Source: Rhodospirillales bacterium (GTDB taxonomy: Bacteria > Pseudomonadota > Alphaproteobacteria > Rhodospirillales > Magnetospirillaceae). Taken from it: DNA of 64,000 nt. The stretch covers positions 38,905 to 102,904 of the forward strand of contig JACFNC010000015.1 in the NCBI GenBank assembly GCA_019455065.1, given 5' to 3'. The translations under genes were made by a program, and so were the position numbers. Under the pieces are notes generated by a model. It was not told where the DNA came from, did no database searches, and was given only the letters and a program-made list of their open reading frames with translations. Every line of letters begins with the position of its first letter. Position 1 is the first letter of the stretch. This document shows, piece after piece, positions 37,886 through 48,726 of the stretch.

Positions 37886-38662
37886 ATGCCGTATGAAACC
37901 ATCATCGTCGAAACCAAGGGCCGGGTCGGCCTGATCACCCTCAACCGGCCGAAGGCCATGAATGCCCTGTCGGCCACCCTGATGCGCGAGCTGCACGCCG
38001 CGTTGGACGCCTTCGAGGCCGACGACGAGATCGGCGCCATCGTCCTGACCGGCAGCGAAAAGGCCTTCGCGGCCGGCGCCGACATCAAGGAGATGGCCAG
38101 CAAGTCCTACATGGACGTGTATCTCGACGACTTCATCACCAAGGACTGGGAGCGGGTAACCACCTGCCGCAAGCCGGTGATCGCGGCGGTCGCCGGCTAC
38201 GCGCTGGGCGGGGGCTGCGAACTGGCGATGATGTGCGACTTCATCCTGGCCGCCGACACCGCCAAGTTCGGACAACCCGAAATCACCATCGGCACCATAC
38301 CGGGGGCCGGCGGCACGCAGCGGCTGACCCGCTTCGCCGGCAAGTCGAAGGCGATGGAAATGATCCTCACCGGCCGCATGATGGACGCCGCCGAGGCCGA
38401 GCGCAGTGGCGTCGTCAGCCGCGTGGTGCCGGCCAGCGACCTGATCGACGAGGCGCTGCGCGTCGCCGACCGAATCGCGGGGATGTCGCGCCCGGCGGTG
38501 ATGATGGCCAAGGAGGCGGTCAATCGCGCCTATGAGACGACGCTGAGCGAGGGCGTGCGGTTCGAGCGGCGCCTGTTCCACTCGACCTTCGCCACCGAGG
38601 ACCAGAAGGAGGGCATGGCGGCCTTCGCCGAGAAGCGCCAGCCCAATTTCCGCAACCGCTGA
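37886..38662 (+). CDS. Enoyl-CoA hydratase (first of tandem pair)
   Basis: A 258-residue crotonase-fold enzyme that hydrates trans-2-enoyl-Co[10 protein letters not shown] supplies the oxyanion hole, and the two catalytic glutamates are in [11 protein letters not shown] and [55 protein letters not shown] is the standard C-terminus of short-chain enoyl-CoA hydratases. ATG 37886 is preferred over an upstream non-ATG start. It is followed 12 bp later by a close paralogue. Confidence 0.92.
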   Translation: MPYETIIVETKGRVGLITLNRPKAMNALSATLMRELHAALDAFEADDEIGAIVLTGSEKAFAAGADIKEMASKSYMDVYLDDFITKDWERVTTCRKPVIAAVAGYALGGGCELAMMCDFILAADTAKFGQPEITIGTIPGAGGTQRLTRFAGKSKAMEMILTGRMMDAAEAERSGVVSRVVPASDLIDEALRVADRIAGMSRPAVMMAKEAVNRAYETTLSEGVRFERRLFHSTFATEDQKEGMAAFAEKRQPNFRNR

Positions 38663-38674
38663 GCGGCGGCGGCC

Positions 38675-39451
38675 ATGGCGTTCCGCACCATCGTGGTCGA
38701 GCGGCACGGGCGGGTCGGCCTCGTCCGCCTCAACCGTCCCCAGGCCTTCAACGCCCTGTCGTCGGAGCTGGTGGGCGAATTGGGGGCGGCGCTCGCGGCG
38801 TTCGACGCCGACGACGCCGTCGGCTGCATGGTGCTGACGGGTGGCGACAGGGCCTTCGCGGCGGGGGCCGATATCGCCGAGATGAAGGCAATGTCCTTCA
38901 CCGACGCCTTTTTCGGCGACTACAGCGGCGACGACTGGGACCGTGTCGGCCGCTGCCGCAAGCCCCTGATCGCCGCGGTGGCGGGCTACGCGCTGGGCGG
39001 GGGCTGCGAGATCGCGATGATGTGCGACTTCGTGCTGGCCGCCGACACGGCGCGGTTCGGCCATCCCGAGATCACCATCGGCACCCTGTCGGGGGCGGGC
39101 GGCACGCAACGTCCCGCCCGCATCGCCGGCAAGTCGAAGGCCATGGAGATGGCCCTCACCGGCCGCATGATGGACGCCGTCGAGGCCGAGCGCTGCGGCC
39201 TGGTCAGCCGCGTGGTGCCCGCCGCCGAGCTTCTCGACGAGGCGCTGCGGGTGGCCGAGGTCATCGCGGGCCTGTCGCGTTCGGCGGTGATGATGGCCAA
39301 GGAGGCGGTCAATCGCGCCTACGAAACCACTCTGAGCGAGGGCGTGCGGCTCGAGCGGCGCCTGTTCCACGTGACCTTCGCCACCGAGGACCAGAAGGAG
39401 GGCATGGCCGCGTTCATCGAGAAGCGCCCGCCCGACTTCCGCAACCGCTGA
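38675..39451 (+). CDS. Enoyl-CoA hydratase (second of tandem pair)
   Basis: Same length (258) and fold as the preceding gene, with long identical stretches ([39 protein letters not shown]), so a tandem duplication. The oxyanion-hole AAGADIAEM and both catalytic glutamates (GGGCEIAMM, GHPEITIGT) are kept. Differences cluster near the active site: GTLSGAGGTQRPARIAG replaces [17 protein letters not shown], and the segment after ADIAEM differs. This suggests a changed acyl-chain preference. No separate promoter is visible in the 12-bp gap. Confidence 0.9.
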   Translation: MAFRTIVVERHGRVGLVRLNRPQAFNALSSELVGELGAALAAFDADDAVGCMVLTGGDRAFAAGADIAEMKAMSFTDAFFGDYSGDDWDRVGRCRKPLIAAVAGYALGGGCEIAMMCDFVLAADTARFGHPEITIGTLSGAGGTQRPARIAGKSKAMEMALTGRMMDAVEAERCGLVSRVVPAAELLDEALRVAEVIAGLSRSAVMMAKEAVNRAYETTLSEGVRLERRLFHVTFATEDQKEGMAAFIEKRPPDFRNR

Positions 39452-39475
39452 AGCGGCGGCCGGCCATTTACCTTA

Positions 39476-39504
39476 TTGACGCCTGCGGGTTGGGGCTCTA
39501 TATA
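39476..39504 (+). promoter_or_regulatory. rpsT promoter
   Basis: TTGACG (39476-39481), a 17-base spacer and TATATA (39499-39504) form a near-consensus sigma-70 promoter. The predicted start is about 39511, 35 bases before rpsT. This is the strongest match to the consensus in the window, as expected for a ribosomal protein gene. Confidence 0.85.
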
Positions 39505-39545
39505 CCCGCCTTCGTTCGAGTTCGTGAGAGAGTAGGTTTCGTTCC

Positions 39546-39806
39546 ATGGCCCATCATGAGTCGGCAAAGAAGCGCATCCGGCAGACCGAGAAGCGCACGG
39601 CCGTCAACCGCGCCCGCGTCAGCCGCATCCGCACCTTCGTCAAGAAGGTCGAGAGCGCCATCGCCAGCGGCAACAAGGACGAGGCCGTCGCCGCCCTGCG
39701 CGCCGCCGAACCCGAGCTGATGCGCGGGGCGAAGACCGGCGTCCTGCACCGCAACACGGCATCCCGCAAGGTCTCCCGCCTGTCGGCGCGCGTCCGCGCC
39801 CTCTGA
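39546..39806 (+). CDS. rpsT: 30S ribosomal protein S20
   Basis: An 86-residue basic protein beginning [31 protein letters not shown], the unmistakable S20 pattern, and ending [16 protein letters not shown]. It binds 16S rRNA early in small-subunit assembly. It has its own promoter and a strong terminator, so it is a single-gene unit ahead of dnaA. Confidence 0.97.
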   Translation: MAHHESAKKRIRQTEKRTAVNRARVSRIRTFVKKVESAIASGNKDEAVAALRAAEPELMRGAKTGVLHRNTASRKVSRLSARVRAL

Positions 39807-39824
39807 TTTCAAGCTTTCCGTTGG

Positions 39825-39858
39825 AAAGGCTGCATCCCCTGGGGCTGCGGCCTTTTTT
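39825..39858 (+). terminator. rpsT intrinsic terminator
   Basis: AAAGGCTGC (39826-39834) pairs with GCGGCCTTT (39847-39855, one wobble), with an inner CCCC/GGGG pairing, and ends in TTTTTT. It begins 19 bases after the rpsT stop. A short CTTTCC-GTT-GGAAAG arm overlaps its 5' side. The A-run on the left makes it potentially bidirectional. Confidence 0.85.
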
Positions 39859-39864
39859 GCGTTG

Positions 39865-39905
39865 CGAAAAGTGAACGCGGAAAAAAATTCCGCGTTCGCT
39901 TTTCG
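39865..39905. repeat. 41-bp palindrome between rpsT and dnaA
   Basis: Arms 39865-39882 (CGAAAAGTGAACGCGGAA) and 39888-39905 are complementary at 17 of 18 positions, the exception being a T-G wobble in plus-strand RNA. The central spacer is AAAAA. It lies 7 bases past the rpsT terminator and has no T-run of its own. It may be a second hairpin blocking read-through into dnaA, a protein-binding palindrome, or a cruciform element. Confidence 0.75.
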
Positions 39906-40246
39906 GTCACGTTGCTTTCCCCGGATGCGCTCGGTACAGTCTGAGCCTCGCCAGAATGGCACTCGTAACGAGGACTTTTCTCAACTTTAGAAGTATTGAC
40001 CCGAAGAGCGGCAGACTCGGCGGGGTGAATCGCTGTGTTGAAGAATACAAATAAAATTTTATGCAATGTGGCATAGATACTTGGGCAGGGTGGTTGCCTG
40101 GACAACGAAGGCCGAAGCGCCGGACAGGCAATCGCGGCGACTGGGGGGCAGGGAAAATGGCTGACACATTCCCTTGTCGAAACTCCGGCCGAGCGAAGTC
40201 TCGGCGCGCATGCGTGGCGGGCGTTCGGCGCCGGTAGTTGGCGGGC
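39906..40246. other. dnaA upstream region
   Basis: About 340 bases without a credible gene. An AT-rich patch at 40034-40075 (with ATAAAATTTTATGC) contrasts with the GC-rich surroundings and may hold the dnaA promoter: TTGAAG, a 16-base spacer, then TATGCA. I found no 9-mer matching the DnaA box TTATNCACA with at most one mismatch on either strand, so I see no evidence for the replication origin here. In many alphaproteobacteria the origin is not next to dnaA. Confidence 0.4.
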
Positions 40247-41626
40247 ATGGCCTCGGGGATCGACATGATGTTTGACGCACAGTGGGACCGGGTGCGCGGC
40301 CGTCTGCGCGACGAGTTCGGCGAAGCGGCCTTCAAGAGCTGGCTGAAACCCTTGATGCTGCGGGAGGTGCGTGACGACAGCGTGCGCATCAGCGTGCCGA
40401 CGCGCTTCCTTCGAGACTGGGTGATAACGCATTACGGAGAGCGGATTCGTACGTTGTGGAGCGGCGAGAACGCGAAGATCCGCAACGTCGAAATCGTCGT
40501 CCAGGCCGCCGCGGGCGAACGCCGCGCGGCCATGGCGGCGGCCACGCCGGTGGCTCCGGCGCCGGTGGCGCCGCCGGTCGAGACCGCGCCTTCCATCGAC
40601 GAGATCAGCGCCCCCCTTGACCCGCGCTTCACCTTTGACAACTTCGTGGTCGGCAAACCCAACGAGTTCGCCTACGCGGCGGCGCGTCGTGTCGCCGAGG
40701 CCGAGCAGGTGACCCTCAACCCGCTGTTCCTTTACGGCGGTGTGGGTCTCGGCAAGACCCACCTCATGCACGCCATCGCGTGGCATATCCGCGAGCGCGC
40801 GCCCCACCGCACGGTGGTCTATCTGTCGGCGGAAAAGTTCATGTACCGCTTCGTGCGCGCCCTGCGCTATCAGGATACGATGGCGTTCAAGGAGCAGTTC
40901 CGCTCGGTCGACGTCCTGATGGTCGATGACGTGCAATTCATCGGCGGCAAGGATTCGACCCAGGAGGAATTCTTCCACACCTTCAACTCCCTGGTCGATC
41001 AGGGGCGACAGATCGTCATCTCGGCCGACAAGTCGCCCTCCGATCTGGAGGGGATGGAGGAGCGCCTGCGCTCGCGCATGAACTCGGGTCTGGTCGCCGA
41101 CATCCACGCCACGACCTATGAACTGCGCCTGGGCATCCTGGACTCGAAGTCCGAACAGCTTGGCGCGACGATGCCGCGCAAGGTCATGGAGTTCCTGGCC
41201 CACAAGATCACCTCCAATGTCCGCGAGCTCGAGGGGGCGCTCAATCGGGTGGTCGCGCACGCGCAGCTCGTCGGCCGTGCGATCACGCTCGAGACCACCC
41301 AGGAGGTGCTGCACGATATGCTGCGCGCCAACGACCGGCGGATCACCATCGAGGAGATCCAGAAGCGGGTGGCCGAGCATTTCAACATCCGCGTCGCCGA
41401 CATGCACTCGGCCCGCCGCTCGCGCCAGGTGGCGCGGCCGCGCCAGGTCGCCATGTACCTGGCCAAGCAGCTCACCTCGCGTTCCCTGCCCGAGATCGGC
41501 CGCAAGTTCGGCGGGCGCGACCACACCACGGTCATGCATGCCGTCAAGAAGATCGACGAACTGCGCGAGACCGATACCGCCTTCGCGGAAGATATCGAGC
41601 TGCTGCGCCGCATGCTGGAGAGTTGA
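40247..41626 (+). CDS. dnaA: Chromosomal replication initiator DnaA
   Basis: A 459-residue AAA+ initiator that opens the origin and loads helicase. Domain I (WDRVRGRLRDEFGEAAFKSWLKPL), an Ala/Pro-rich linker (about 95-125), the AAA+ domain with Walker A GGVGLGKTHLMHAI and Walker B VLMVDDVQFI, and the domain IV signature GGRDHTTVMHAVKKI are all present. ATG 40247 is chosen; TTG 40238 and ATG 40265 are in frame. A perfect 9-pair hairpin (GCGCGCCGC/GCGGCGCGC) follows the stop directly. Confidence 0.97.
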   Translation: MASGIDMMFDAQWDRVRGRLRDEFGEAAFKSWLKPLMLREVRDDSVRISVPTRFLRDWVITHYGERIRTLWSGENAKIRNVEIVVQAAAGERRAAMAAATPVAPAPVAPPVETAPSIDEISAPLDPRFTFDNFVVGKPNEFAYAAARRVAEAEQVTLNPLFLYGGVGLGKTHLMHAIAWHIRERAPHRTVVYLSAEKFMYRFVRALRYQDTMAFKEQFRSVDVLMVDDVQFIGGKDSTQEEFFHTFNSLVDQGRQIVISADKSPSDLEGMEERLRSRMNSGLVADIHATTYELRLGILDSKSEQLGATMPRKVMEFLAHKITSNVRELEGALNRVVAHAQLVGRAITLETTQEVLHDMLRANDRRITIEEIQKRVAEHFNIRVADMHSARRSRQVARPRQVAMYLAKQLTSRSLPEIGRKFGGRDHTTVMHAVKKIDELRETDTAFAEDIELLRRMLES

Positions 41627-41719
41627 GCGCGCCGCTGGCGGCGCGCGGCCTTCGGCCACCGGTGTCGCATCCCGCAGGGATGGGAAAACACTTCGTGATA
41701 CAAAGGGTTCTGCTATACT
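41627..41719 (+). promoter_or_regulatory. dnaA-dnaN intergenic hairpins and dnaN promoter
   Basis: After dnaA a stem at 41627-41646 and a second at 41668-41682 (CATCCC-GCA-GGGATG) could attenuate read-through, though neither has a T-run. They are followed by an extended -10, TGCTATACT, with TATACT at 41714-41719 and a weak -35 (TTCGTG, 41692-41697). Transcription would begin near 41726, about 45 bases before dnaN. dnaN-recF may therefore be expressed apart from dnaA. Confidence 0.6.
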
Positions 41720-41772
41720 GGCCGGCCCCGCGATTGGGCGGGGATCGATTGCAACCATAGCCCGCAGACGCC

Positions 41773-42891
41773 ATGAAGCTGACGATCGAACGAGCCGCCC
41801 TGTTGAAGTCCCTCGCCCACGTGCAAAGTGTCGTCGAGCGGCGCAACACAATTCCGATTCTGTCGAACGTCAAGCTTGAAGGCAGATCCGGGGCCCTCAG
41901 CCTCAACGCCACCGACATGGACCTCGACATCATCGAGACGGTGTCGGCCGAGGTGTCGCAACCAGGGGCGACGACGGCGCCGGCGCATACGCTCTACGAC
42001 ATCGTGCGCAAGCTGCCCGACGGTTCTCAGATCGAACTCGAGCAGACCGGCGACGACGGCCAGCTGACGTTGCGCTCGGGGCGCTCCAAGTTCACCCTCG
42101 CCTGCCTGCCGGTCGAGGATTTCCCGGTGATGTCGGGGGGCGAGCTGCCCAACGTGTTCACCCTCTCGGCGGCCGAGCTGCGGGCCCTGATCGATCGCAC
42201 GCGCTTTGCCATCTCGACCGAGGAAACGCGCTACTATCTCAACGGCATCTACGTGCACACGGCGCGCAACATGGGCGTCGACGTGCTTCGCGCGGTGGCC
42301 ACCGACGGCCATCGCCTGGCGCGCTTCGAGGTGCCGCTGCCCGAGGGGGCGGAGGGCATGCCCGGCGTCATCGTGCCGCGCAAGACGGTGGGCGAGCTGC
42401 GCAAGCTGATCGACGAGACGGCCGTCGAGGTCACCGTGTCGCTGTCGGAGAGCAAGATCCGCTTCGCCTTCGACGAGGCGGTTCTGACCTCGAAGCTGAT
42501 CGACGGCACCTTCCCCGACTACGAGCGCGTCATTCCCGCCGACAACGACAAGAACCTCGAGGTCGACTGCCGCACTTTCGCGCAGGCGGTGGACCGCGTC
42601 TCCGCCATTTCGACCGAAAAGTCGCGTGCCATCAAGCTCAGCATCGAGAAGGGCGCGCTGGTGCTGTCGGCCTCCAGTCCCGAGAACGGCAGCGCCGTCG
42701 AGGAGATCGAGGCGGTGTATTCGTCGACGCCCCTGGAGATCGGCTTCAACTCGCGCTATCTGTTGGACATCCTGGCGCAGGTCGAGGGGGATGCGGTGCG
42801 CTTCACGATGTCCGACGCGGCGTCGCCGACCGTGGTGCGCGAGGTCGCCGACGGCAGCGCCGTCTATGTCCTGATGCCGATGCGGGTGTGA
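41773..42891 (+). CDS. dnaN: DNA polymerase III sliding clamp (beta subunit)
   Basis: A 372-residue clamp of three repeated domains. MKLTIERAALLKSLAHVQSVVERRNTIPILSNVKL, FAISTEETRYYLNGIYVH, VATDGHRLARFEVPLPEG and the C-terminal VYVLMPMRV are standard. It encircles DNA and tethers Pol III. Its stop codon overlaps the recF GTG start (GTGTGA), so the two are translationally coupled. Confidence 0.97.
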   Translation: MKLTIERAALLKSLAHVQSVVERRNTIPILSNVKLEGRSGALSLNATDMDLDIIETVSAEVSQPGATTAPAHTLYDIVRKLPDGSQIELEQTGDDGQLTLRSGRSKFTLACLPVEDFPVMSGGELPNVFTLSAAELRALIDRTRFAISTEETRYYLNGIYVHTARNMGVDVLRAVATDGHRLARFEVPLPEGAEGMPGVIVPRKTVGELRKLIDETAVEVTVSLSESKIRFAFDEAVLTSKLIDGTFPDYERVIPADNDKNLEVDCRTFAQAVDRVSAISTEKSRAIKLSIEKGALVLSASSPENGSAVEEIEAVYSSTPLEIGFNSRYLLDILAQVEGDAVRFTMSDAASPTVVREVADGSAVYVLMPMRV

Positions 42892-44039
42892 TCGTCACCG
42901 ACCGTGCCAGCGGGGCGCGGCGGCTGGCGATCCTGCGCCTCACCCTCAGCGACTTCCGCTGCTATCGATTTCTCAGGATGGACATGGATTCCCGCCCCGT
43001 GGTGCTCACCGGCCCCAATGGCGCCGGCAAGACGAATATTTTGGAGGCGTTGTCACTGCTGACGCCTGGGCGCGGCATGCGCGGCGCCCGCATCGCCGAG
43101 ATCGGCCGCCGGGATGCCGGCGAGGGCGCCGCCTGGGGGGTGGCCGCGGCGCTGCGCGGTCCCGACGGCGAGGTCGAGATCGCCACCGGCCGCGAGGCCG
43201 GGGCCGAGCGCCGGAGCGTGCGCATCGACGGCCAGCCGGCCCGCAACCAGATGGTTCTCGGCGAAACCATGAGCGCGATCTGGCTGACGCCGGCGATGGA
43301 CCGGCTGTTTCTCGAAGGCTCGGCCGGGCGCCGGCGCTTCCTCGACCGCCTGGTCCTCGGCGCCGATCCCGGCCATGCGGCGCGTGCCGCGGCCTACGAA
43401 CACGCCTTGCGCGAACGCGCCCGGCTGTTGCGCGCCGGCGGTGCCGACGCGCGCTGGCTGGCGACGTTGGAGGAGGCGATGGCCGAGCGCGGCGCCGCCA
43501 TGGCGGCGGCGCGGCGGTCGGCGGTCGGCCGGCTCAATACCCGCTGTGCGGCCGGGCGCGGCCCGTTTCCGGCCGCCGCCCTGACGGTGGCGGGCGTCGA
43601 GGAATGGCTGGACGAGGATGGCGAGGAGGGAGTGGCGGGCCGGCTGCGCCAGGCGCTGGCGGCCTCGCGCCGCCGCGACGCCGAGGCCGGCGGCGCCGCC
43701 GAGGGACCGCACCGCAGCGACCTCAAGGTCGTCCATGTGGCCAACGGGGTGGCGGCCGAAAGCTGTTCGACGGGCGAGCAGAAGGCCCTGCTCATCGCCA
43801 TCCTGCTCGCCCATGCCCAGGTGCTGGCCGAGGAACGCGGCGCGGCGCCGATCCTGCTGCTCGACGAGGTGGCGGCCCATCTCGACGCCGATCGGCGCGC
43901 CGCCCTGTTCGACGAACTGCGCGGCCTGGACGCGCAGAGCTGGCTGACCGGCACCGACGAGGCCGTGTTCGCCGGCCTGGGCGCCGACGCCCAGTTCTTT
44001 CGCGTGGCCGCGGCGACCGCGACGCGGGTGGCGCAGTGA
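42888..44039 (+). CDS. recF: Recombination mediator RecF
   Basis: A 383-residue SMC-like ATPase that loads RecA at gaps. Walker A is LTGPNGAGKTNILEALSLL, the signature is CSTGEQKALLIAILLAHAQV and Walker B ILLLDEVAAHLD. The conserved N-terminal LTLSDFRCYRF follows about 13 residues that are poorly conserved in the family, so the true start could be a little downstream of GTG 42888. Confidence 0.94.
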   Translation: MIVTDRASGARRLAILRLTLSDFRCYRFLRMDMDSRPVVLTGPNGAGKTNILEALSLLTPGRGMRGARIAEIGRRDAGEGAAWGVAAALRGPDGEVEIATGREAGAERRSVRIDGQPARNQMVLGETMSAIWLTPAMDRLFLEGSAGRRRFLDRLVLGADPGHAARAAAYEHALRERARLLRAGGADARWLATLEEAMAERGAAMAAARRSAVGRLNTRCAAGRGPFPAAALTVAGVEEWLDEDGEEGVAGRLRQALAASRRRDAEAGGAAEGPHRSDLKVVHVANGVAAESCSTGEQKALLIAILLAHAQVLAEERGAAPILLLDEVAAHLDADRRAALFDELRGLDAQSWLTGTDEAVFAGLGADAQFFRVAAATATRVAQ

Positions 44040-44094
44040 GGTAATATTCCCTCCTCCCGGTTGCGGGAGAGAGGAAGATCTGGTCAGAGATTAG

Positions 44095-46563
<2,469 letters not shown>

Positions 46564-46601
46564 ATTGACGGCGCTGAGCGGAACGGATAAGCAATGATCC
46601 G

Positions 46602-47000
46602 ATGCGCAGCGCGTTTTCACAGGCCCTGTTCGCCCTCGCCATGCTGGCCTATCTGCTGGCCGGCCTGCCGGTGTATTCGGGCATGGCTTTGGCGCAAGAG
46701 CCGGTTCCCCACGCGCATCACGCTGCTTCCGGCCACCCCGACGCGCCCCATAAGGGTCATCACGGCGAGGACGGCGCGGCGGCTTCCGAGCGGCTGTGCC
46801 AGACCAACCATCAGCAACTCCCCGCCACCGATGGCGACGCCTGTCACTGCCCGGCCGGGTTGGGCGGCGCCACGTTGAGTGACGGCGCTCCCGGGGTGGC
46901 GGCAGCCGCCTGGCGGGGCCATGTCCACGGCCTGCCGCCCTCGGATCAGATCGCCGATTCGGGCGCCTTCCTGCCGCCCCTCCGCCCGCCGCGCGCCTGA
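46602..47000 (+). CDS. His-rich secreted small protein of the metal-efflux operon
   Basis: A 132-residue protein with a signal peptide (ALFALAMLAYLLAGLPVYSGMALAQ). The mature part is rich in His (HAHHAASGHPDAPHKGHHG) with a CHC motif (DACHCPAG) and an isolated Cys, a composition suited to binding Cu, Zn, Ni or Co ions. I do not recognise a named family. It begins 38 bp after gyrB and precedes the RND efflux genes, so it is probably the first gene of that operon. A metal-buffering or sensing role is inferred only from composition and position. Confidence 0.75.
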   Translation: MRSAFSQALFALAMLAYLLAGLPVYSGMALAQEPVPHAHHAASGHPDAPHKGHHGEDGAAASERLCQTNHQQLPATDGDACHCPAGLGGATLSDGAPGVAAAAWRGHVHGLPPSDQIADSGAFLPPLRPPRA

Positions 47001-47051
47001 CCCCTCGCGGCGCCGGCCGCAAATCCCGCTTCCGAAACTGACTGACTGAGC

Positions 47052-47070
47052 CGGCCACTCGGGCCGGCAT
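47052..47070 (+). other. Stem-loop upstream of the RND adaptor
   Basis: GCCGGCC (47052-47058) and GGCCGGC (47064-47070) form a perfect 7-pair stem with an ACTCG loop. It ends 11 bases before the adaptor ATG. No T-run follows. It could tune translation of the adaptor relative to the upstream His-rich gene. Confidence 0.4.
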
Positions 47071-47081
47071 GCGAGGACTGC

Positions 47082-48722
47082 ATGAACACGCGGCAGATTT
47101 TTGCCGTGGCCACCCTCGTCGGCGCCGTCTTGGCGTCGGCCTCGGCAGCCATGGCCCATTCCGGACATGAGCACGCCGCCGAACCCCCGCCCCCCGTCGC
47201 CCGAAGCGGCCTGGGTGCGGCAGGTCTCGGCGAACATTTCGAGATCGTCATCAAGGTTGCCGACGGCGGCGGGAGCCTGGTGTATCTGGCCGACCTTGAC
47301 ACCAGCGCGCCCGTCGCCGGTGCCGCCGTCGAGGTCGAGGCCGAGGGAACGGCGATGATCGCCGCGCCGACCGCCTCGCCGGGCATCTACCGCCTGGCCT
47401 GGGAGATGCCGGCCCGGCCGGTCGATCTCACCGTCACCGTGTCCGCCGCCGGGCGGGACGACCTGCTGCTGCTGACCGGGGTGGCCCGTCCGGTCGCACC
47501 CCAATCCGCGGCGGTCGCGGCGGGTTTCGCGTCGCCGGCGGATTGGAAGGGCTGGCTGGCCGGCGGCGGCGCCGTCGCGGCGTTGCTCGGCGTCGGCATG
47601 ATCGCCCGGCGTCGCGGCTTCGCCGGCGCCGCGTTGGTTCTGCTGGGCCTTGCGGCCGCCGGCCCGGCCTTCGCCCATGCCGGCGAGGATCACGGCGACG
47701 GCGGCGCGCCCACGACGCAAGCCGCCGTCGTCCCCGGCCGCGCCGTAACGATGCCCAAGGAGTCGCAGTTCCTGCTCGGCGTGCGCACCGGCCGGGCCGA
47801 GGCCCGCGAGGTGGCGGAGGCGGTGCGGCTGGTCGGTCGCGTCGTGCCCGACCCCACCGGCTACGCCCGCGTCCAGCCGGCGCAGGCGGGGCGGGTCGTA
47901 TGGGACCCCGACCATCCCCTCCCGGTGCCCGGCCAGTCGGTGAAGCGCGGCGACGTGCTGGCGGTGATCGAACCCAACCTGACCGCCCTGGAACGCAGCG
48001 ACCAGAGGGCGGCTCTGTATCGGGTGGAGACGGCGATCGCCCAGACCGAGCGCCAGATTCGGCGCTGGGAACAGATGGGCGACGCGGCGCGCCGCAAGGA
48101 CCTCGACGACGCCCGCCTCGATCTCGCCCGGCTGGTCAAGGAGCGGGAACAGATCGCCGGCACCGCCCTGGGGCGCGAGTATCTGCGGGCGCCGCTCGAC
48201 GGCGTCGTCACCGACGTGCACGTCGTGCCGGGCGAAGTGATCGCGCCCGAAACCACGGCCATCGAGGTCGTCGATCCTGAACGCCTGCGCGTCGAGGCGG
48301 TCCTGCACGACCTCGCGCTTGCCGACCGGATCGCCGGCGGGCAGGCCTCGACGCGGCTGCTCAAGGATCACGTGTTCAGCCTTTCCCTCATCGGTTCGGG
48401 CGGCCGCATCGATCCGCGGGACCAGGGGCTGCACTTGATCTTCGCGGTGACCGACGGGGCGCGCCTCTTGAAGCTGGGCCTGCCGCTCGACGTGCTGGCC
48501 CACACCGGGGGCAGCAGCCTGCGCGTGTCGGTGCCGCGCGAGGCAATTGCCGACGCCGGCGGCCGGCCGGTCGTCTTCGTCAAGACCGCCCCCGAGATCT
48601 TCGAGGCCCGGCCGGTGAGGCTGGGGCGCGTCGTCGGCGGCTGGGCCGAGGTCGCCGAGGACGTCGCGCCTGGCGAGCGGGTGGTGGTGCGGGGCGCGGC
48701 GCAACTTGCGGCGACGAGGTAG
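47082..48722 (+). CDS. RND efflux periplasmic adaptor fused to an N-terminal membrane-anchored domain
   Basis: A 546-residue protein in two parts. Residues 1-25 are a signal peptide followed by HSGHEH and an Ig-like domain (about 48-145). A two-helix hairpin (WLAGGGAVAALLGVGMI, basic RRRG, AGAALVLLGLAAAGPAFAHA) returns the chain to the periplasm at HAGEDHGDGG. From about 215 it is a HlyD/CusB-type adaptor with lipoyl (VPGQSVKRGDVLAVIEP), alpha-hairpin (about 300-370) and barrel domains (LRAPLDGVVTDVHVVPGEVI). The second helix with its AFAHA end resembles an internal former signal peptide, so two genes probably fused. The permease follows 4 bp later. Confidence 0.85.
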   Translation: MNTRQIFAVATLVGAVLASASAAMAHSGHEHAAEPPPPVARSGLGAAGLGEHFEIVIKVADGGGSLVYLADLDTSAPVAGAAVEVEAEGTAMIAAPTASPGIYRLAWEMPARPVDLTVTVSAAGRDDLLLLTGVARPVAPQSAAVAAGFASPADWKGWLAGGGAVAALLGVGMIARRRGFAGAALVLLGLAAAGPAFAHAGEDHGDGGAPTTQAAVVPGRAVTMPKESQFLLGVRTGRAEAREVAEAVRLVGRVVPDPTGYARVQPAQAGRVVWDPDHPLPVPGQSVKRGDVLAVIEPNLTALERSDQRAALYRVETAIAQTERQIRRWEQMGDAARRKDLDDARLDLARLVKEREQIAGTALGREYLRAPLDGVVTDVHVVPGEVIAPETTAIEVVDPERLRVEAVLHDLALADRIAGGQASTRLLKDHVFSLSLIGSGGRIDPRDQGLHLIFAVTDGARLLKLGLPLDVLAHTGGSSLRVSVPREAIADAGGRPVVFVKTAPEIFEARPVRLGRVVGGWAEVAEDVAPGERVVVRGAAQLAATR

Positions 48723-48726
48723 GGCC

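Noticed and set aside
39906..40246. Replication origin next to dnaA
   Set aside because: An AT-rich patch is present, but no 9-mer on either strand matches the DnaA box with one mismatch or fewer, and there is no repeat array.
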